Positions 22,131 through 36,470 are shown, numbered from the stretch's first letter. The stretch is 64,000 nt of DNA from Tretioscincus oriximinensis (GCA_022410635.1 JAJVDF010000450.1:186001-250000); one strand, 5' to 3'. Notes: a model not told the origin generated them from the sequence alone. Numbers and translations are program-made.

Positions 22131-24900
22131 AGAGCCTCGCCTACAATGCAGGTGGTCTCTCTTGTTCCAACTGGCACTAAAAAGCCTTTGTGTCGGAGCA
22201 CATAGAGGAGGAAAATCAGTTTCAGTTATGCTATGGGTTGCTGAAATGGGATGGTTTTATCCTGTCCCCAGCAAATTGAAGCCAAAATCAAGGCTTTAAT
22301 TTGTACCACAAAAGTAATTGGGATGGAGGGAGTGCTGGCCCAGGGGTCCTCACTAACTTTAATCCAGCACTGGTTGAATTGTTTTTATTAAACTGAGCAA
22401 AAAAGAATCTGAGCATTGACATATCTTCTGTTTTTTGTGGTAGGAGTAAGATGAAATGAAATTTCTGTGCATGTCCCTACCCCAATTTTTAGATGAGGTT
22501 GTTTTTAATAAGCCTGTTTTTATTGTTAACTACCCTGAGGGAGGTATAAAAATGTAAATAAATAAATAAATAAATGTAGACTTAGTACTTTGACTTCATC
22601 CAGATGTGAATTCTGTCTTATTCCCCACATTTTTAGACTGAGGTCTGATCTCCAAACTCGGTATACTGCGCTTTGGAAGAGATTCTTTACCATACTGTCT
22701 GCTTCATGGAAACACACGTGTCCAGTGTTCCATGCGCTCCAAAGATCTTTGCTGTGCAATAGATAGCTTCCGCATATTATCCGATTTAGCAGCCTCCATT
22801 TTGTAAAGACCAAAAGAAAAGCTCCCTCAGAGTTCCAGTATGCAAATTGTAAAATGCTCATTGGCTAGTAGAGATTGGCTGGGAATTGTATGCAGGCTCG
22901 CAAAGAATGCTGGGGCTTGTAGTAAGGCAAGAGCAGCAATGATTTCTGGGTCTTGTGATGTCACAAGAATTGCCAGGATGTGCCAAGGACAGAGAGGGAA
23001 CTGCAAGGAAGATTGAAGGTAAATAGGGGCATATTTTTGAATATGATGCCTCACTTTTTTTAAAAAAAAATTGTAGTGGGGAAGCAGCCTAGGTTAATTC
23101 ACAAATACCAAGTGTGAAAAAGGTGGAAGGACTGTAACTATGGTGCAAATTGATTATGTTTCTCTGCCAAGAAAAAGCCACAGAGGAGCCCATGCAATGG
23201 GTGACAACTTGGTACCCAATATCAAGTGTACCACCCACTGTCAGTTATATGTCCTTACTCTTGGTATCACTTCTCTTTGCCTATTTTGCCTTCTGCTCTG
23301 CTAATCACAACTGGTGGAGACACATTCAGTTTAAGTGTAACCATACCCTGTGAGAGTGCATTCAGACATGGCTATTCTGCTCTGAGCCTTTATTGCAGAA
23401 TGATCTTAATGCAGAAACAGTGTCCATATGGGAAAAAAGTATTCTGGATTTCTATTCCGATGTATTTCTACATTTCTAGCAAGGTTCAAACTCTTGAACA
23501 ACATGTTCCAGCACATTCCACTAACCCATCATTTCATGCATAGTGATAGAAACTTGCAATAACATGAGATTTCGATTTTATTGCTATTTAATCAGCAATC
23601 TAGAATATCATTTTTTGTTGGAAAAACCGACCACATTTACTCGACATATACAGCACTGGTGGGAATCAGAGTTAAAACTTAAACACATGTCTTGATGCAG
23701 CCTGTGTCTACATGGTAAGAGCACTTAGTTTGCATTAACTTTAAAAGGCTTCGGATTTCATTTCATTCTGTGATTTTACATTCTGCAAACAAATCAGTCT
23801 TTCTTTATGAACCCAATAGTTTTGCACATTGTGTTACATGGGCAAAATTATGGCTGAATTAAATAACTAGAGGTTACAGAAGTTGACAACTACTTTCCTT
23901 CTGAATAAGGTAGTATTGCAAAAAAGACTTATTTGCTCTGGGAAATTTAATATCTGAGGTTCTCATCAGTAATTTAACATGAGAATATTATATTTTGGCC
24001 TTGAAATAATTCATCTCACACTTTTTACATGTAGANACATTCTGTTTTAGGAGACCAAACAGAAATGATGAATAATGAACAGCTCACTGCTTGAGACCTA
24101 TATCAGTGCAGAAAGAAAAAATGTTTCCACATAAAAACACATTGACACAGCATGAGGTTGGGCCACCACCGGGAGCTGATAGAAGATCTTCCCAGCTTGC
24201 TTTTTCCACTCTGTGACTCCCAGGCAAGGTGGGAAGTTTGAGACCCTATCATCTATTTTTCTCACAATTTCATTTTCAGGTACACTGACCTGATCTGATG
24301 ACTGCCTGCATCTCACCATGTAAAATGCAACTCAGGAATTCAGTGACGTTGAATCACAGTTATAAGATTTGATGGAGCTGATGGAAAACCTTATTGGGTT
24401 GGAAGCTGGTATGCTATTTATTATGTCCTGGTTTTGTATGATTGTTTTGTTGTACTGTATTTGTTACTTTAAAAACCTCAAACCCGCTATTCCTGAAATG
24501 CATCAGGCAAATATTTAAAGCTCTGGCCTTTGGTAACCATCGGTTTGCTAAAGACAATGCATAGTATCCCCATAGTTTTGATGATCTCTTTTTATCATCA
24601 TAGCAAATACATAAAAAACAAATTACTTTCTTTAGAAAATCTCAGGCAAACCAATAGAATTAAAATCACAGAATGCAACTTTTTTTTTCTCCAAATAGCA
24701 GTTGGTGGCTACTGTAAGGAAGTGAAGATCATTCTGTTAACTATTTAAAAATGTAACTTCACTGCTGCATTTCCTAAAAGGTCAAATGAAATTACAAAAT
24801 GAAAACTGTAGAAAATTATGAATATAATAAATAGGCTTTTGAAGAATGACCAGAACACAAAGCTTAAACAGANACTAATTGAAAAATGAAAGCAAAGACT
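22130..24900. other. Intergenic; one compact motif-rich patch, otherwise nothing
   Basis: Between about 22,830 and 22,980 there is an octamer (TATGCAAAT), two inverted CCAAT motifs (ATTGGCTAG and ATTGGCTGG), and the phrases GGGAATTGTATGCAG and TGCTGGGGCTTGTAGT, which resemble spread amniote repeat or ZNF143-type motifs. This could be a decayed repeat or a regulatory patch. The remainder holds no feature I can name. A short L2-like (TAAA)n tail is at 22505-22575. Confidence 0.35.
22505..22575 (+). mobile_element. LINE 3' tail with (TAAA)n
   Basis: TTATTGTTAACTACCCTGAG, then GGAGGTATAAAAATGTAAAT and (AAAT)n. This is the common L2-like ending of squamate LINE fragments; only the tail is present. 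Confidence 0.5.
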
Positions 24901-25479
24901 TTGGCAGAATGGTTAAACATCATAGACCAGGGCCGGATATAGGCTGTATTTTGCCCATGGGCTGTAATTTACTTACATATTTCTTTACTTTCTTAATTTT
25001 ATTTCCCCTCTTCTCTCAGCTACTTTGGGTTTTGTAATAATAAAAGCAATAAGAAATATTAATTTCTTAGTTCTACTGGTATCTATATTTTGTCTAAATA
25101 TGGCCCTGTCAGAGACAGAAAGGCTATGGTCATACCTAAGTATTAATCCAGCTTCAGTCCATTTTCTGAGTGGGAAAACACAGCAAAGTGGCAAGGGGTT
25201 TTCTTTAGATTTTTCAAACTCAGAAAACCTATCTTCGGTTTTGATATGTGAAAAGACACAGACACATCACTCTACTAATGTTTTTTTTCCATTCTGAAAG
25301 AAGACTAAAGCGAGATTAAAACTTAGGTGTGACCGTGACCAAACAGACACTGAAGAGTAGAGTCCTCTTATTTGGCGTGAAAAGGCTCAGCACGGATCGG
25401 GCCCAGACCTCCCAAAGGCAAGCAATCTAGAGTACCCAATTCTACATAAGAGTACGACTTGGACCTCATCTTCACTACC

Positions 25480-25664
25480 TAGGGCTGCCATATTTTGGCA
25501 GCCCAAAACTGGGACTGGGTGGGGTAGGGGTGCGTGCACACACACGTGTGCGCACATATGCACGCTTGTAGTGAGACAGGCAGAGCCTTAAAACCCGGAG
25601 GGGACTATATTTTAGTCCCCCAAACTGGGATTGTCCCACTTTCCCGGGCCGTATNGNAACCCTA
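25480..25664. mobile_element. hAT-type MITE, 185 bp, with 8-bp target duplication
   Basis: Left end TAGGGCTGCCATATTTTGGC. The right end is the inverse, ...GNAACCCTA, interrupted by two N bases. The flanks are TCACTACC (25472-25479) and TCACTACG (25665-25672), an 8-base duplication with one mismatch, as expected for hAT insertion. An inner inverted pair (ACTGGGACTG and CAAACTGGGATTGTCCCA) and GGACTATATTTTAGTCC add secondary structure. The middle has an alternating purine/pyrimidine run (25531-25565). Confidence 0.75.
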
Positions 25665-27116
25665 TCACTACGTTTTAATATACGTTCAGTCTAGCTTCAG
25701 AGTGGTAGAACACAACTGCAAAACAGCTAGACATTTTCTTTCCACATTATCTAATTCCTAGATGAATTTTCTGAATCAGGATGATCACTTTGCTGGTAAT
25801 CTAGAGTGAAAATGAAGTAATATCTGGATTAACCAAAGTGATGCTGTTGATAATATTCTAGAGAATTAGGTGACAGTTAATCTTTTGTGTAAAAAAGAGG
25901 ATGCACACATGTAAAGAACACAAAGAGCCCTCAGTTACGTTCTCTTATCAATTAACACAAGGAATAATATGTGACTGTTCTCATAGAAAGCACCTATTAA
26001 AAAGTATTGGGTGGAATGAATAATTTAAAAGTGGTTTGAAACAATGACCATTAGGTGGCACTCCAATCTCAGAATTGGGGAGCAGGCATGAACAGGCCAG
26101 CCAGCTAAAGCACAGGAAAAGCAAATCCTTGCTTCTATGACTCATTTCTGTTGTAAGGAAAGAAAATCCAAATATACTCCACTACTATTGGTCACCCTGA
26201 GACCTTCGGGTATAGGGCGGGATATAAGTACAAATAAATAAATAAATAAAATTTCTGAACCAAGGTGAAAAGTAGAAAGGCTGATTTTCACTCTCCTGAA
26301 TTAGGGTCTCCATATTATCTGTCAGCTATTGCATACAATTGGCATCTCTTGGCTTTAGCGTGCAAAAAGGCCTCCTCCTCCCAGATAATCTGCCAGTCTA
26401 ACATCAGCTGTGTTTCCTTTTGCATGNTAAAAGCCAAGAAATCTCAGCTATGTCCAAGCCCTGGTTGGTAATGTAGAAAAGCAGCATGAATAACTTATTA
26501 TACTTGGAAGAAACATTGAAACGCCTCAAGACCTTCACCAGAGGGGCCTGGAACTCAGGTAGACAACATTTAATAACCTGTGGATTCCTGGTCCAGGGAA
26601 AGAGTGAATTGTTCATGGCAACTAACAATTCAGTTATTTTAATTGACTATACTTCGTAAATTTTATTTATTACATCTTCATTTCCTACTTCTTTTAAGTA
26701 AAGGACTCTTAAGGACTGGTCAGACTCCAAAAAGTTAAAATTCTTAGAACAATTTTAAGGGGATTTCAATTTTCTCAAAACTTCTGAGCTTTTCTTTCAG
26801 TTCCTGAGAGATCAGCCACTGCAAAATTCTCAGTGAGCACATCGGCATAAAAGGCGCTAGACACTCCTGTAACATCTTTCTACCTTGGGCAACATGGAGT
26901 CAGCTCAGTGGAATGGCATGTTAGCCCTACAGGAATTGATGCTAAAGAACAGCATTGCCTGTCTCATTCAGCCCTACTTCCTTTTACTAAAACAAGGGGG
27001 GATCATGACTACAACTGTCAATAACTTTCCGTCCCCACGGCTGGCTGGCTCCAAATGTCGCTTACCTATTTTGCTATTTTTGGAACAAAGCACTGCCATG
27101 AATATTTCACTCGACT
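25665..27116. other. Intergenic, no gene seen
   Basis: It contains the LINE tail at 26184-26252. Another CTCF-like partial (ATTAGGTGGCAC near 26052) is weak. No coding evidence. Confidence 0.45.
26184..26252 (+). mobile_element. L2-like LINE 3' tail
   Basis: GAGACCTTCGGGTATAGGGC, then GGGATATAAGTACAAATAAA and (TAAA)n. Same ending as at 6720 (minus) and about 49870 (plus). Confidence 0.65.
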
Positions 27117-27320
27117 TGCATAAGAACAAAAAAGCTGTCCTGCGAAATGGGCCACAACCCATCTAATCAAATGTTCTGTCTCACTCAGTGACCCACCAAT
27201 TGCCTCTTGGCATTTCCAAGCAAAAGGAGGAGATAAACCTTCACCTGCTCTCAATTTTGTGCAAAAGGCATTTAAAAGCATCTTTCCTGGCTCTCCAATA
27301 TGAAAGCAACACCTCCAGCT
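27117..27320 (-). mobile_element. CR1/L2-like LINE 3' end, fragment
   Basis: Near 27120 it begins TAAGAACAAAAAAGCTGTCC, then CAGTGACCCACCAATTGCCT and TTCACCTGCTCTCAATTTTG. A more degraded piece of the same family may follow at 27640-27790 (GCAAAATCCTCATTAACTCT, ACAAATGGCATCCTACCTAT). Confidence 0.65.
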
Positions 27321-28002
27321 AGAAGTCACTGATGCGCTTGGCCTCAATGATTGCATTCTTTTTGGTACACCTGAGGTCCTCCAGAAACTTTGGGCTATAG
27401 TATCCATCCACTGCATCTGATACTGTTCCCACATCTTTCGAATTACAAGATAACTGCTAGAGTAATTCAAAATATCTGGAGTGTCCCTAGATAGTAAAGC
27501 CAGCTCGAAACAGTACATCCAAAAGGGAACCCCCTTGAACCCTGACCTATAGCATATGAGACTATTGTTGGCCCCCAGCAATTTCCAGGGTAGTCAGTTG
27601 AAAATATAAGATGAAGAGACAACAGCTTATATGTTTCAGCATCCCCACCATATAGTGAGCATCAATTGCCTCAGGATGGCAGAAGACAAAGGCAAAATCC
27701 TCATTAACTCTCCATTTCCTACAAATGGCATCCTACCTATCTCTCCTATACCTAGAGGCAGTACCTAGGAGTCTATCTTAGATGGAAAGCTCCTGTTGTC
27801 CCTGTAATGGTTTTGTAGGAAAGAATACTTCAGCAGATGCTACCTTCTTGACACTCTGCTGAGAAACTGTCAGAAGACTCTCTGACATTCAAAGAACAGG
27901 ATGTACAAAACTGGGAAGAAAGAGAAAACACTTCACTTTGCTCATTTATCTGCTCTTGAAATTTGATTCAGCAAACTGGGGTCTCTGATGGAGTGGTGAG
28001 AA

Positions 28003-29374
28003 GTGTCCCATAATCTCATACATTTTATCAGATTATCCACTTCTGTACAAGGTTTGAGTTCTCATACACCGTGATGCCCAAGAATTCCACCTTCTGCTCC
28101 TGGAAAGAGCATCCCAGGGCAGGAAATGACATCACAAATGATGTCACTCCCTGCCTCTGCTTCTGAGAACGGAGCTCTGACATGATGTCATTTCCAGTCA
28201 TGCTCCTTGGAAGTATCGTTAAAATTTCATGTGCGCTTTGCACATGAGTAAAAACAAAAAAATCTCATACATTTTGGGGCTCCAGGCAAAGAATTCCAGC
28301 CAGAAAACTCCCAGTGTTGGTCTGATGCTGTCCAGAGAGTTTACTGAAGCAGCTATTCTTGTGTTCTGCTTTTCTTTCCCAGAGGCACATAGGAAGGAGC
28401 AGCTACCTTGTTTTCTCATCAGAACTGGCCCTAGAGGTTTTTGATGTCTGGCCAAAGTTTATTGGGGGGGGGGGGGGCTCTCACTCACCAGTTCCACACA
28501 CTTGATGTGCAGACCAGCTGCACCCTGGTTTCTTACCCTCCATTTTTTTATTGAGAGAGAATGCTAAAAATCAGTTCAATTTGATACTTCTTACAAATGG
28601 CTAATTTACCTGGAGGCTCGGTTGGCTCGGCATTCTGCTTACTTGCTTATACCTCTAAGGGGTGGGATGGGACCAGAGCCACCTTTTCAGCATCAACATC
28701 TGGGGAGAAAAATGCAGTGAAAGTGATGCTCCCCAGATGACCAGGGCTAAGAATTCTATCAGACTTTAGGCTTATGGCAGTCACTGCGCATAGGCCTCAT
28801 TGTGGTCAAGCTGGCTCGTTCCTGTAGGGCACTTGAATAATAATTTATGTTAAAGGCTGATAATGTACTTCTCGAGTGCTTTCTCTGGGCTTTAATGTGG
28901 ATTAGATACGGAACACTGGTGTCTACATGCTAACTTCCTGGAGCACAAAAAACATGTTTGCATTATAAAGCTTCCGAAAGTAGCCCTATAGTAATAGTTC
29001 TGAATTGTAAAGCAAAAACTTCACCCAATTCAAATTCCCTGCAATTGGTATTTGGCCTATTTTTCTAACATGGAGGTGACAATGAGGCAACCAGCTCAGT
29101 AATGGGAGTTTTCTGGCCAGAGATCTTGGTCCACACCCCAAAAATATATGAGATTTTTGGTTTTAACTCACACACAAAGTGCATATGAAATTTTTTGACA
29201 TCACTTCCGGAGGTGGGACAAGAAGTGACATCATGTCAGGGAAGCAAAGGCTGGAAGTGACATTATAATGTTGCCACTTCTGCCCCTTGTGGAATTCTTG
29301 GGCATTGGTGTATAGGAACTTGTACCTTGTAAAAGAGTGGATAATCTGATAAAATGCACAAGATTATCGGGCAC
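28003..29374. mobile_element. Inverted-repeat element of unknown class, about 1.37 kb
   Basis: The left arm, 28003-28314, and the right arm, 29101-29374, are inverted copies of each other at roughly 75-80% by eye. Matching landmarks, read outer to inner, are CATTTTATCAGATTATCCAC, TGCCCAAGAATTCCAC, TGACATGATGTCA, AAATTTCAT, AAAAATCTCATA and CCAGAAAACTCCCA. The spacer of about 790 bases (28315-29100) has no long frame and contains a G14 run. I could not fix a target duplication. It could be one DNA transposon with long inverted repeats, a fold-back element, or two opposed copies of one short repeat. Confidence 0.65.
28464..28477. repeat. G14 homopolymer
   Basis: Fourteen consecutive G on the plus strand, inside the spacer of the inverted-repeat element. 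A matching C13 run is at 29564-29576. Lengths may be assembly-limited. Confidence 0.9.
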
Positions 29375-29785
29375 CTCCTACCACTGAATCAACACGCCTG
29401 GCTCCCATGCTTTTGTCCAACCCATTCTTAAAGTGACCCTGCTGGTCACCATGACCTCTCCTGGCCCCTCAGTTGGTCTTCTGGGCCTCATAATACTTTG
29501 GTAGAAAGCATGAATTTGGACTTCCAGCGCCCAGAAGGCATTGAGCCTGGGCCCCAACCACAGCCCCCCCCCCCCCGTACCGGGAGAAGAGGGCAGCACC
29601 GGCCCTTCCTGCGGATCCTGTGGTGAAGACCCTTCGACTTTTCCACGGCGTCTACTGCTGAGAGAGACGGCGGCCAGTTTCCCTGCGTGTTGGGCCTCAC
29701 CCAGACCCTGTCCCCACTGAGCCTTGGTGTGGTTTACATCTCAGGACAGAGCTTGCAACGGCAGGACCCGAATAGCCTAAGCAGG

Positions 29786-29911
29786 CACGGATAGCTCAGT
29801 TGCTAAGGAATCCATCTCTCATCTGGGAGATGGGGTTTCGAAGCCCTGTGTGGGACGTGGGGAGGGATGAGCACCTTCCACAAGCCTGTAGCTCTAGCCA
29901 ACCCAGCTATT
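29786..29911 (+). mobile_element. tRNA-headed SINE, left half (split by a LINE insertion)
   Basis: It has the clearest head of the family: GGCACGGATAGCTCAGTTGC (box A, TAGCTCAGTTGC), then GGGGTTTCGAAGCCC (box B-like), then CTGTAGCTCTAGCCAACCCA and AGCTATTC. The body stops abruptly at about 29911 and resumes at 30293. Confidence 0.88.
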
Positions 29912-30292
29912 CATAAGAACATAAGGACATAAGAAGAGCCATACCGGATCAGGCCACAGCCCATCAAGTCCAGCATTCTGTGTCACACAGAGGCCCACCG
30001 GATGCACCTGGGCAGTCCGAATAGAGGAAAGCAAAACATGCGCCTGTTCATGACTCCCTGCAAATGGTATTTCAGGAGTCCTGCCTGTTGCTCCATTCCA
30101 GAGGTGACATCCAGACAACTATCTTAGTATCCATTTATACCCTTGGTGTCCATAAAACTGTCTAATCCTGTCTTGAAACTATCCAAGCTGTTAGCTACCA
30201 CTACCTCTTCAGGAAGTAAATTCCACAGGCCGATGACCCTCTGGGTGAAAAAATACTTTCCTTTCCTTTGTCTGTTCTCAAAAAGCAGGAAC
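29912..30292 (-). mobile_element. CR1/L2-like LINE 3' end inserted into a SINE
   Basis: The plus strand reads ATAAGAACATAAGGACATAA, then GAAGAGCCATACCGGATCAG, then CTTCAGGAAGTAAATTCCAC and AAAAAATACTTTCC. On the minus strand it encodes GKYFFTQRVIGLWNLLPEEV and SLDSFKTGLD. Both sides are halves of one SINE, so this copy is younger than that SINE. Confidence 0.82.
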
Positions 30293-30460
30293 CACAAGAA
30301 ACTGCAACTGACTGCAAGTAGATACATGGGAACCACCAGAGCCTAGTGGGGAAGATAGAATGTGACCCTTCGGGCAAAATATATCCTTGTAAGCCGCTTT
30401 GAGTCCCTTTGAAAGGTGAGAAAAGCGGGGTATAAGAACCCAGTTCTTCTTCTTCTTCTA
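30293..30460 (+). mobile_element. tRNA-headed SINE, right half
   Basis: It continues with ACTGACTGCAAGTAGATACA, then CTTGTAAGCCGCTTTGAGTC, then AGAAAAGCGGGGTATAAGAA and (TTC)n. This completes the element begun at 29786. Confidence 0.85.
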
Positions 30461-30684
30461 CATAGCATGCAGAGGGCAGGCTCCTATTGCAAGCAATAGC
30501 CCAGAATAAGGCTCAGTGGGGTCAGGGGCACAGGATACGGTGATCGGCTGCTTCGGATTCTACCCAGGGGCGCTGCGGAGCCCACTTTGTTTTGCCCCCT
30601 GCAATTGCACAGGCGGAGGTTTTCGGCCACTGAGAAGCGTCGCTGCGCTCCTCCCCCCCCCCCCAAGCCCGCGAGGGGCGGCGG

Positions 30685-30705
30685 CAGCAGCAGCAGCAGC
30701 AGCAG
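30685..30705. repeat. (CAG)7 triplet run
   Basis: Seven CAG units directly followed by GTGAG, a potential splice donor, in the CpG island. Confidence 0.9.
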
Positions 30706-30910
30706 GTGAGTTGCTGCCTAAGCGCCGGTTCGTTAGCAGCGAGGCGGGCGGAGGAGCAGCGAACCTGTTCCACACACGGGGCCGCCGGAGGAGGAATTGC
30801 GAGCTTTGCAAGGCGCAGCCAATTGCTGCTCCGCGCGCCTGCCTGCCTGCCGCAGCCCAAGTAGCTCCGGCAGACACGACCCTTGGCAAGAGAGTCTGAC
30901 TGACTGGAGG

Positions 30911-30934
30911 CCGCCGCCGCCGCCGCCGCCGCCG
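30911..30934. repeat. (CCG)8 triplet run
   Basis: Eight CCG units in the CpG island, probably 5' UTR or proximal promoter. Confidence 0.9.
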
Positions 30935-31621
30935 GGAGGTTTGCTAATCGGAGGCAAAGGGACACGAAGAAGGCGGCCGGCTGGCCAGCAGGTTCCTCTT
31001 GCGGCTGCTGCTGCTGCGGCGGCTGCTGGGGTCTCCTAGGGCGTGGGAAGCTCCTCGCGCGCCGCCACCTGCGCGCGGGTCCTCCTCGGCTCCCCGGGGC
31101 GCGCGCAGCAGCCCCCCGCCCCCCGCCCCCCGCCCCCATCCCACGCGCGCAGGGCTTGGGCGGGGCGGCGGCGGCAGGGGCGGCTGAGGGGCGAAGAAGA
31201 CCCAAAGTGCCCAGGAGCCGCCGCGCAGCCCAGGAAGGCGCGAAGTAGCCGCCGACGCGCGGGTGGCCAAGCGGAGCCCCGCGGACGCCTTTTCCCAGCG
31301 GGGCAGGAGGATGGAGGGAGGGCGGCGGCGGCGGCAGCTCCGGAGAGCGGCGGGGGCTGCCTGAGCGGCGAAGGGACGAGCCGAGGCGCCGCCAAAAGAA
31401 GGGCGTCCGGCTGGGGCTGCGGGCGGGAGGCGCTGCGGGGGGACTCCGTGGCTGCCGCTCCGACCCGGGCTGCGTGTCCGTTGCCTGGGCGCCTGGGGAG
31501 GCCGGGAGCTCCGCGTTCCCCTCCCTGCTGGATGCCGCCCGCCCCCCGCGAGCGCCCCTTGCCCCTCGCCCGGCAGCGCCCTCCGGGGCCCCCTGAAGTG
31601 GCCGCCGCCCGTTCCTCGTAG

Positions 31622-34298
<2,677 letters not shown>

Positions 34299-34545
34299 AG
34301 TCGAAGAAGGGTTGTTTTTATACCCTACTTTTTCTCAACCTGAAGGGACCTGAAGTAGCTTACATAACCTTCTCTTCTTTTCTTCACAACAGACATCTTG
34401 TGAAGTAGGTGGGCATGAGTGAGTTCCAAATAACTGTGACTCGCCCAAGGTCACCTAGGAGCACGTGTCATTCCCGTAGCCCGAGGAATGTGGACTCGAA
34501 CCAGGATTAGGCTCCCTTCCACATGTTAGATCTACTGTTGATTGA
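34299..34545 (-). mobile_element. Sauria-type SINE (minus orientation), copy 1
   Basis: Tail first: GAAGAAGGGTTGTTTTTATA, then TCTCAACCTGAAGGGACCTG. Then the Sauria body in reverse: TGTGACTCGCCCAAGGTCAC, then GTGGACTCGAACCAGGATTA. The reversed CCAAGGTCAC and CTCGAACC phrases are typical of squamate Sauria SINEs. Confidence 0.75.
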
Positions 34546-34554
34546 TGACCGATT

Positions 34555-34800
34555 GATTGATTAATTCATTCTTACACCCTGCGCTATTTCTGAGTGGCCA
34601 AGTATAGGATGGCACACGTAGCTTTTGTTGCTTTCTCCATAACAGACAGCATGTGAAATAGGTAGGGCTGAGAGAGTTCTAAAGAACTGTGATTGGCCCA
34701 AGATCACCCAGCTGACTTCAAGGAGAAGTGTGGAATCGGATCAGGAGATGACCAGATTAACAGTCCAGCACTCCAACCATTACACCAAACTGGCTCTCCT
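34555..34800 (-). mobile_element. Sauria-type SINE (minus orientation), copy 2
   Basis: ACACCCTGCGCTATTTCTGA (tail), GTGATTGGCCCAAGATCACC, GGAATCGGATCAGGAGATGA, then TACACCAAACTGGCTCTCCT (head). The two copies lie head to tail in the same orientation. Confidence 0.78.
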
Positions 34801-35480
34801 AAATTTACTAGGGCCACTTTTAGGCCGCACTGTATGCAGAATAGAGGCTCCTACTACGCATGCTGGTCCCGAATGTCACCCTATGTGGAATCATCCCCAG
34901 AGATGTGCTCCAACATGTGCACTTATTTTAATGAAGGTTCAGTGGTATTGTCACTCTCAGGAAGGATTTTCTGAGGGTTTTTTTAACAGGAAAAGTCCTG
35001 AAGTTATAAAAGGATCCACTGAAACGGAAGGACTCAAATGGCAAAAGCAGGTTAAAAATGCAATGCATGTGGGACTGTCAATTGCAGATGTTAAAAAGAT
35101 AAAGCTGACAGTTTTCCTGAGTTGTGTCAAATATATTTTAAGTAGGTAGTTCTGAAGAATCAGCAATTGTCTAGATTTTATACTATTCTGTGGTGAAAGA
35201 GATCTAGCAAGAAACAACTTTATTCTAAGCTGGAGGTTACCAGTTTAATAGTGTGAACAATTCAGTTTTGAAAATGCTGTTCAATGTCCCAAACCCCAAT
35301 GGGCACATTGAAGTTTAGCTGTGCAGAGATATTTTTGCCAAGGAAGGGGAGGAAATAGCAGGAAAATAGGGTAACAATAAGAAGGTAGATTTTCCATTTC
35401 CAGTTTCAGAACACATGCTCAGAATTAACACTTGGGACCCTTTTCACACATGAAACATGTACCCTGTATGTGTGATATAA
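34801..35480 (+). other. SAMD5: SAMD5 intron 1, no feature seen
   Basis: No recognisable exon or repeat. A purine/pyrimidine-mixed intronic stretch. Confidence 0.5.
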
Positions 35481-35489
35481 TCGTTTTCC

Positions 35490-36470
35490 TCATGTGCATA
35501 AATAATATGAGAATAAGAATGCGAGTGACAGCCCATCCCATGGGAATATTTGCCCATTCTTCCAGAAGCATATCTGTGAGGTTGGACACTGATGTTGGGC
35601 TGGAAAGCCTGGCTTGCAGGCTCCACTCTCATGAAACCCAAAGATATTCTGTTGTGTTAACATCAGCATCCTGTGCAGGCCAGTCAAGTTCCTCCAGACT
35701 AAACTCATGTACCCATGTCTGTGGGGCTCTTGCTTTGTGCACTGGTGTGCAGTCATGTTGGAACAGGAAGGGGCTATTTCCATTCTGTTCCCACAAAGTT
35801 GGGAGCATGAAATTGCCCCAAATCTCTCTGTATTCTGAAGCATTACATGTTCCTTTCACTGGAACTAAGGGACCGAGTTCAACCCTTGAAAAAGAACCTT
35901 ACACCATAATCCCCCCTCCATCAGACAAGTACCATTTCTCCTGACAGCTGCCAAAACCTGTCCCATCTATCGGATTTCCAGATGAAGAAGTATGGCCTGT
36001 TACTCTTGAGAAGATGTCTCCACTGCTCCAGAATCTGGTGGCCGTGAGCTGAACAACACTTCATCCCACTTTGCATTGCTCTTGGATGCAGCTGCTCAAG
36101 TCATGGACAACCATTCCATGAAGCTCTTTCCACACTGTTCTTGAGATCTGGAAGTCTGCAGTGGTTTACTTTGCAGCATGTGCCTCAGCATCTGCTGCCC
36201 TCACACAGTTTATGTGGCCTGCAATGTCATGGCTGGGAGGCCATTGTTCCCAATTGCTTCTATTTTGTTATAATACAGCTGACAGTTGACTGTGGAATGT
36301 TTAGTAGTGAGGACTTGTTGCACAGCTGGCACCCTATCACGGTACCACACTGGAATTCACTGAGTTCCCATTCTTTCACAAGTGTGGACAGAAGCAATAT
36401 GCATGCCAGGATTTTTTGTCACTGGGGTTGGGTGCTCTTGCTTTCTAGTGGCTATATTTTGAGTATATTT
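35490..36470 (-). pseudogene. Decayed Tc1-like transposase
   Basis: Read on the minus strand from about 36470 to 35490. An N-terminal helix-turn-helix region is visible in pieces (EFQCGTVIGCQLCNKS, then LLLNIPQSTVS), followed by NSVERASW. The catalytic region has MLPTLWEQNGNSPFLFQHD, then ELDWPAQDADVNTTEYLW. These match the Tc1 pattern FQHDNAPVH...LDWPAQSPDLNPIEHLW, including the expected catalytic D and the E before LW. Frameshifts and stops separate the pieces. I could not identify terminal inverted repeats, so element ends are uncertain. Plus-strand frames over this region are antisense artefacts. Confidence 0.85.

Noticed and set aside
24927..24950. CAGGGCCGGATATAGG as a hAT terminus
   Set aside because: No inverse end or 8-bp duplication was found nearby.
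27066..27581. 171-codon minus-strand frame
   Set aside because: Partly overlaps a CR1/L2-like fragment and shows no recognisable domain beyond it.
29786..29860. tRNA gene candidate
   Set aside because: Box A and box B-like sequences are the SINE head; the downstream SINE body and degraded arms argue against a functional tRNA.
35432..35944. 170-codon plus-strand frame, and 36141-36560 plus strand
   Set aside because: Both are antisense to the Tc1-like transposase remnant.
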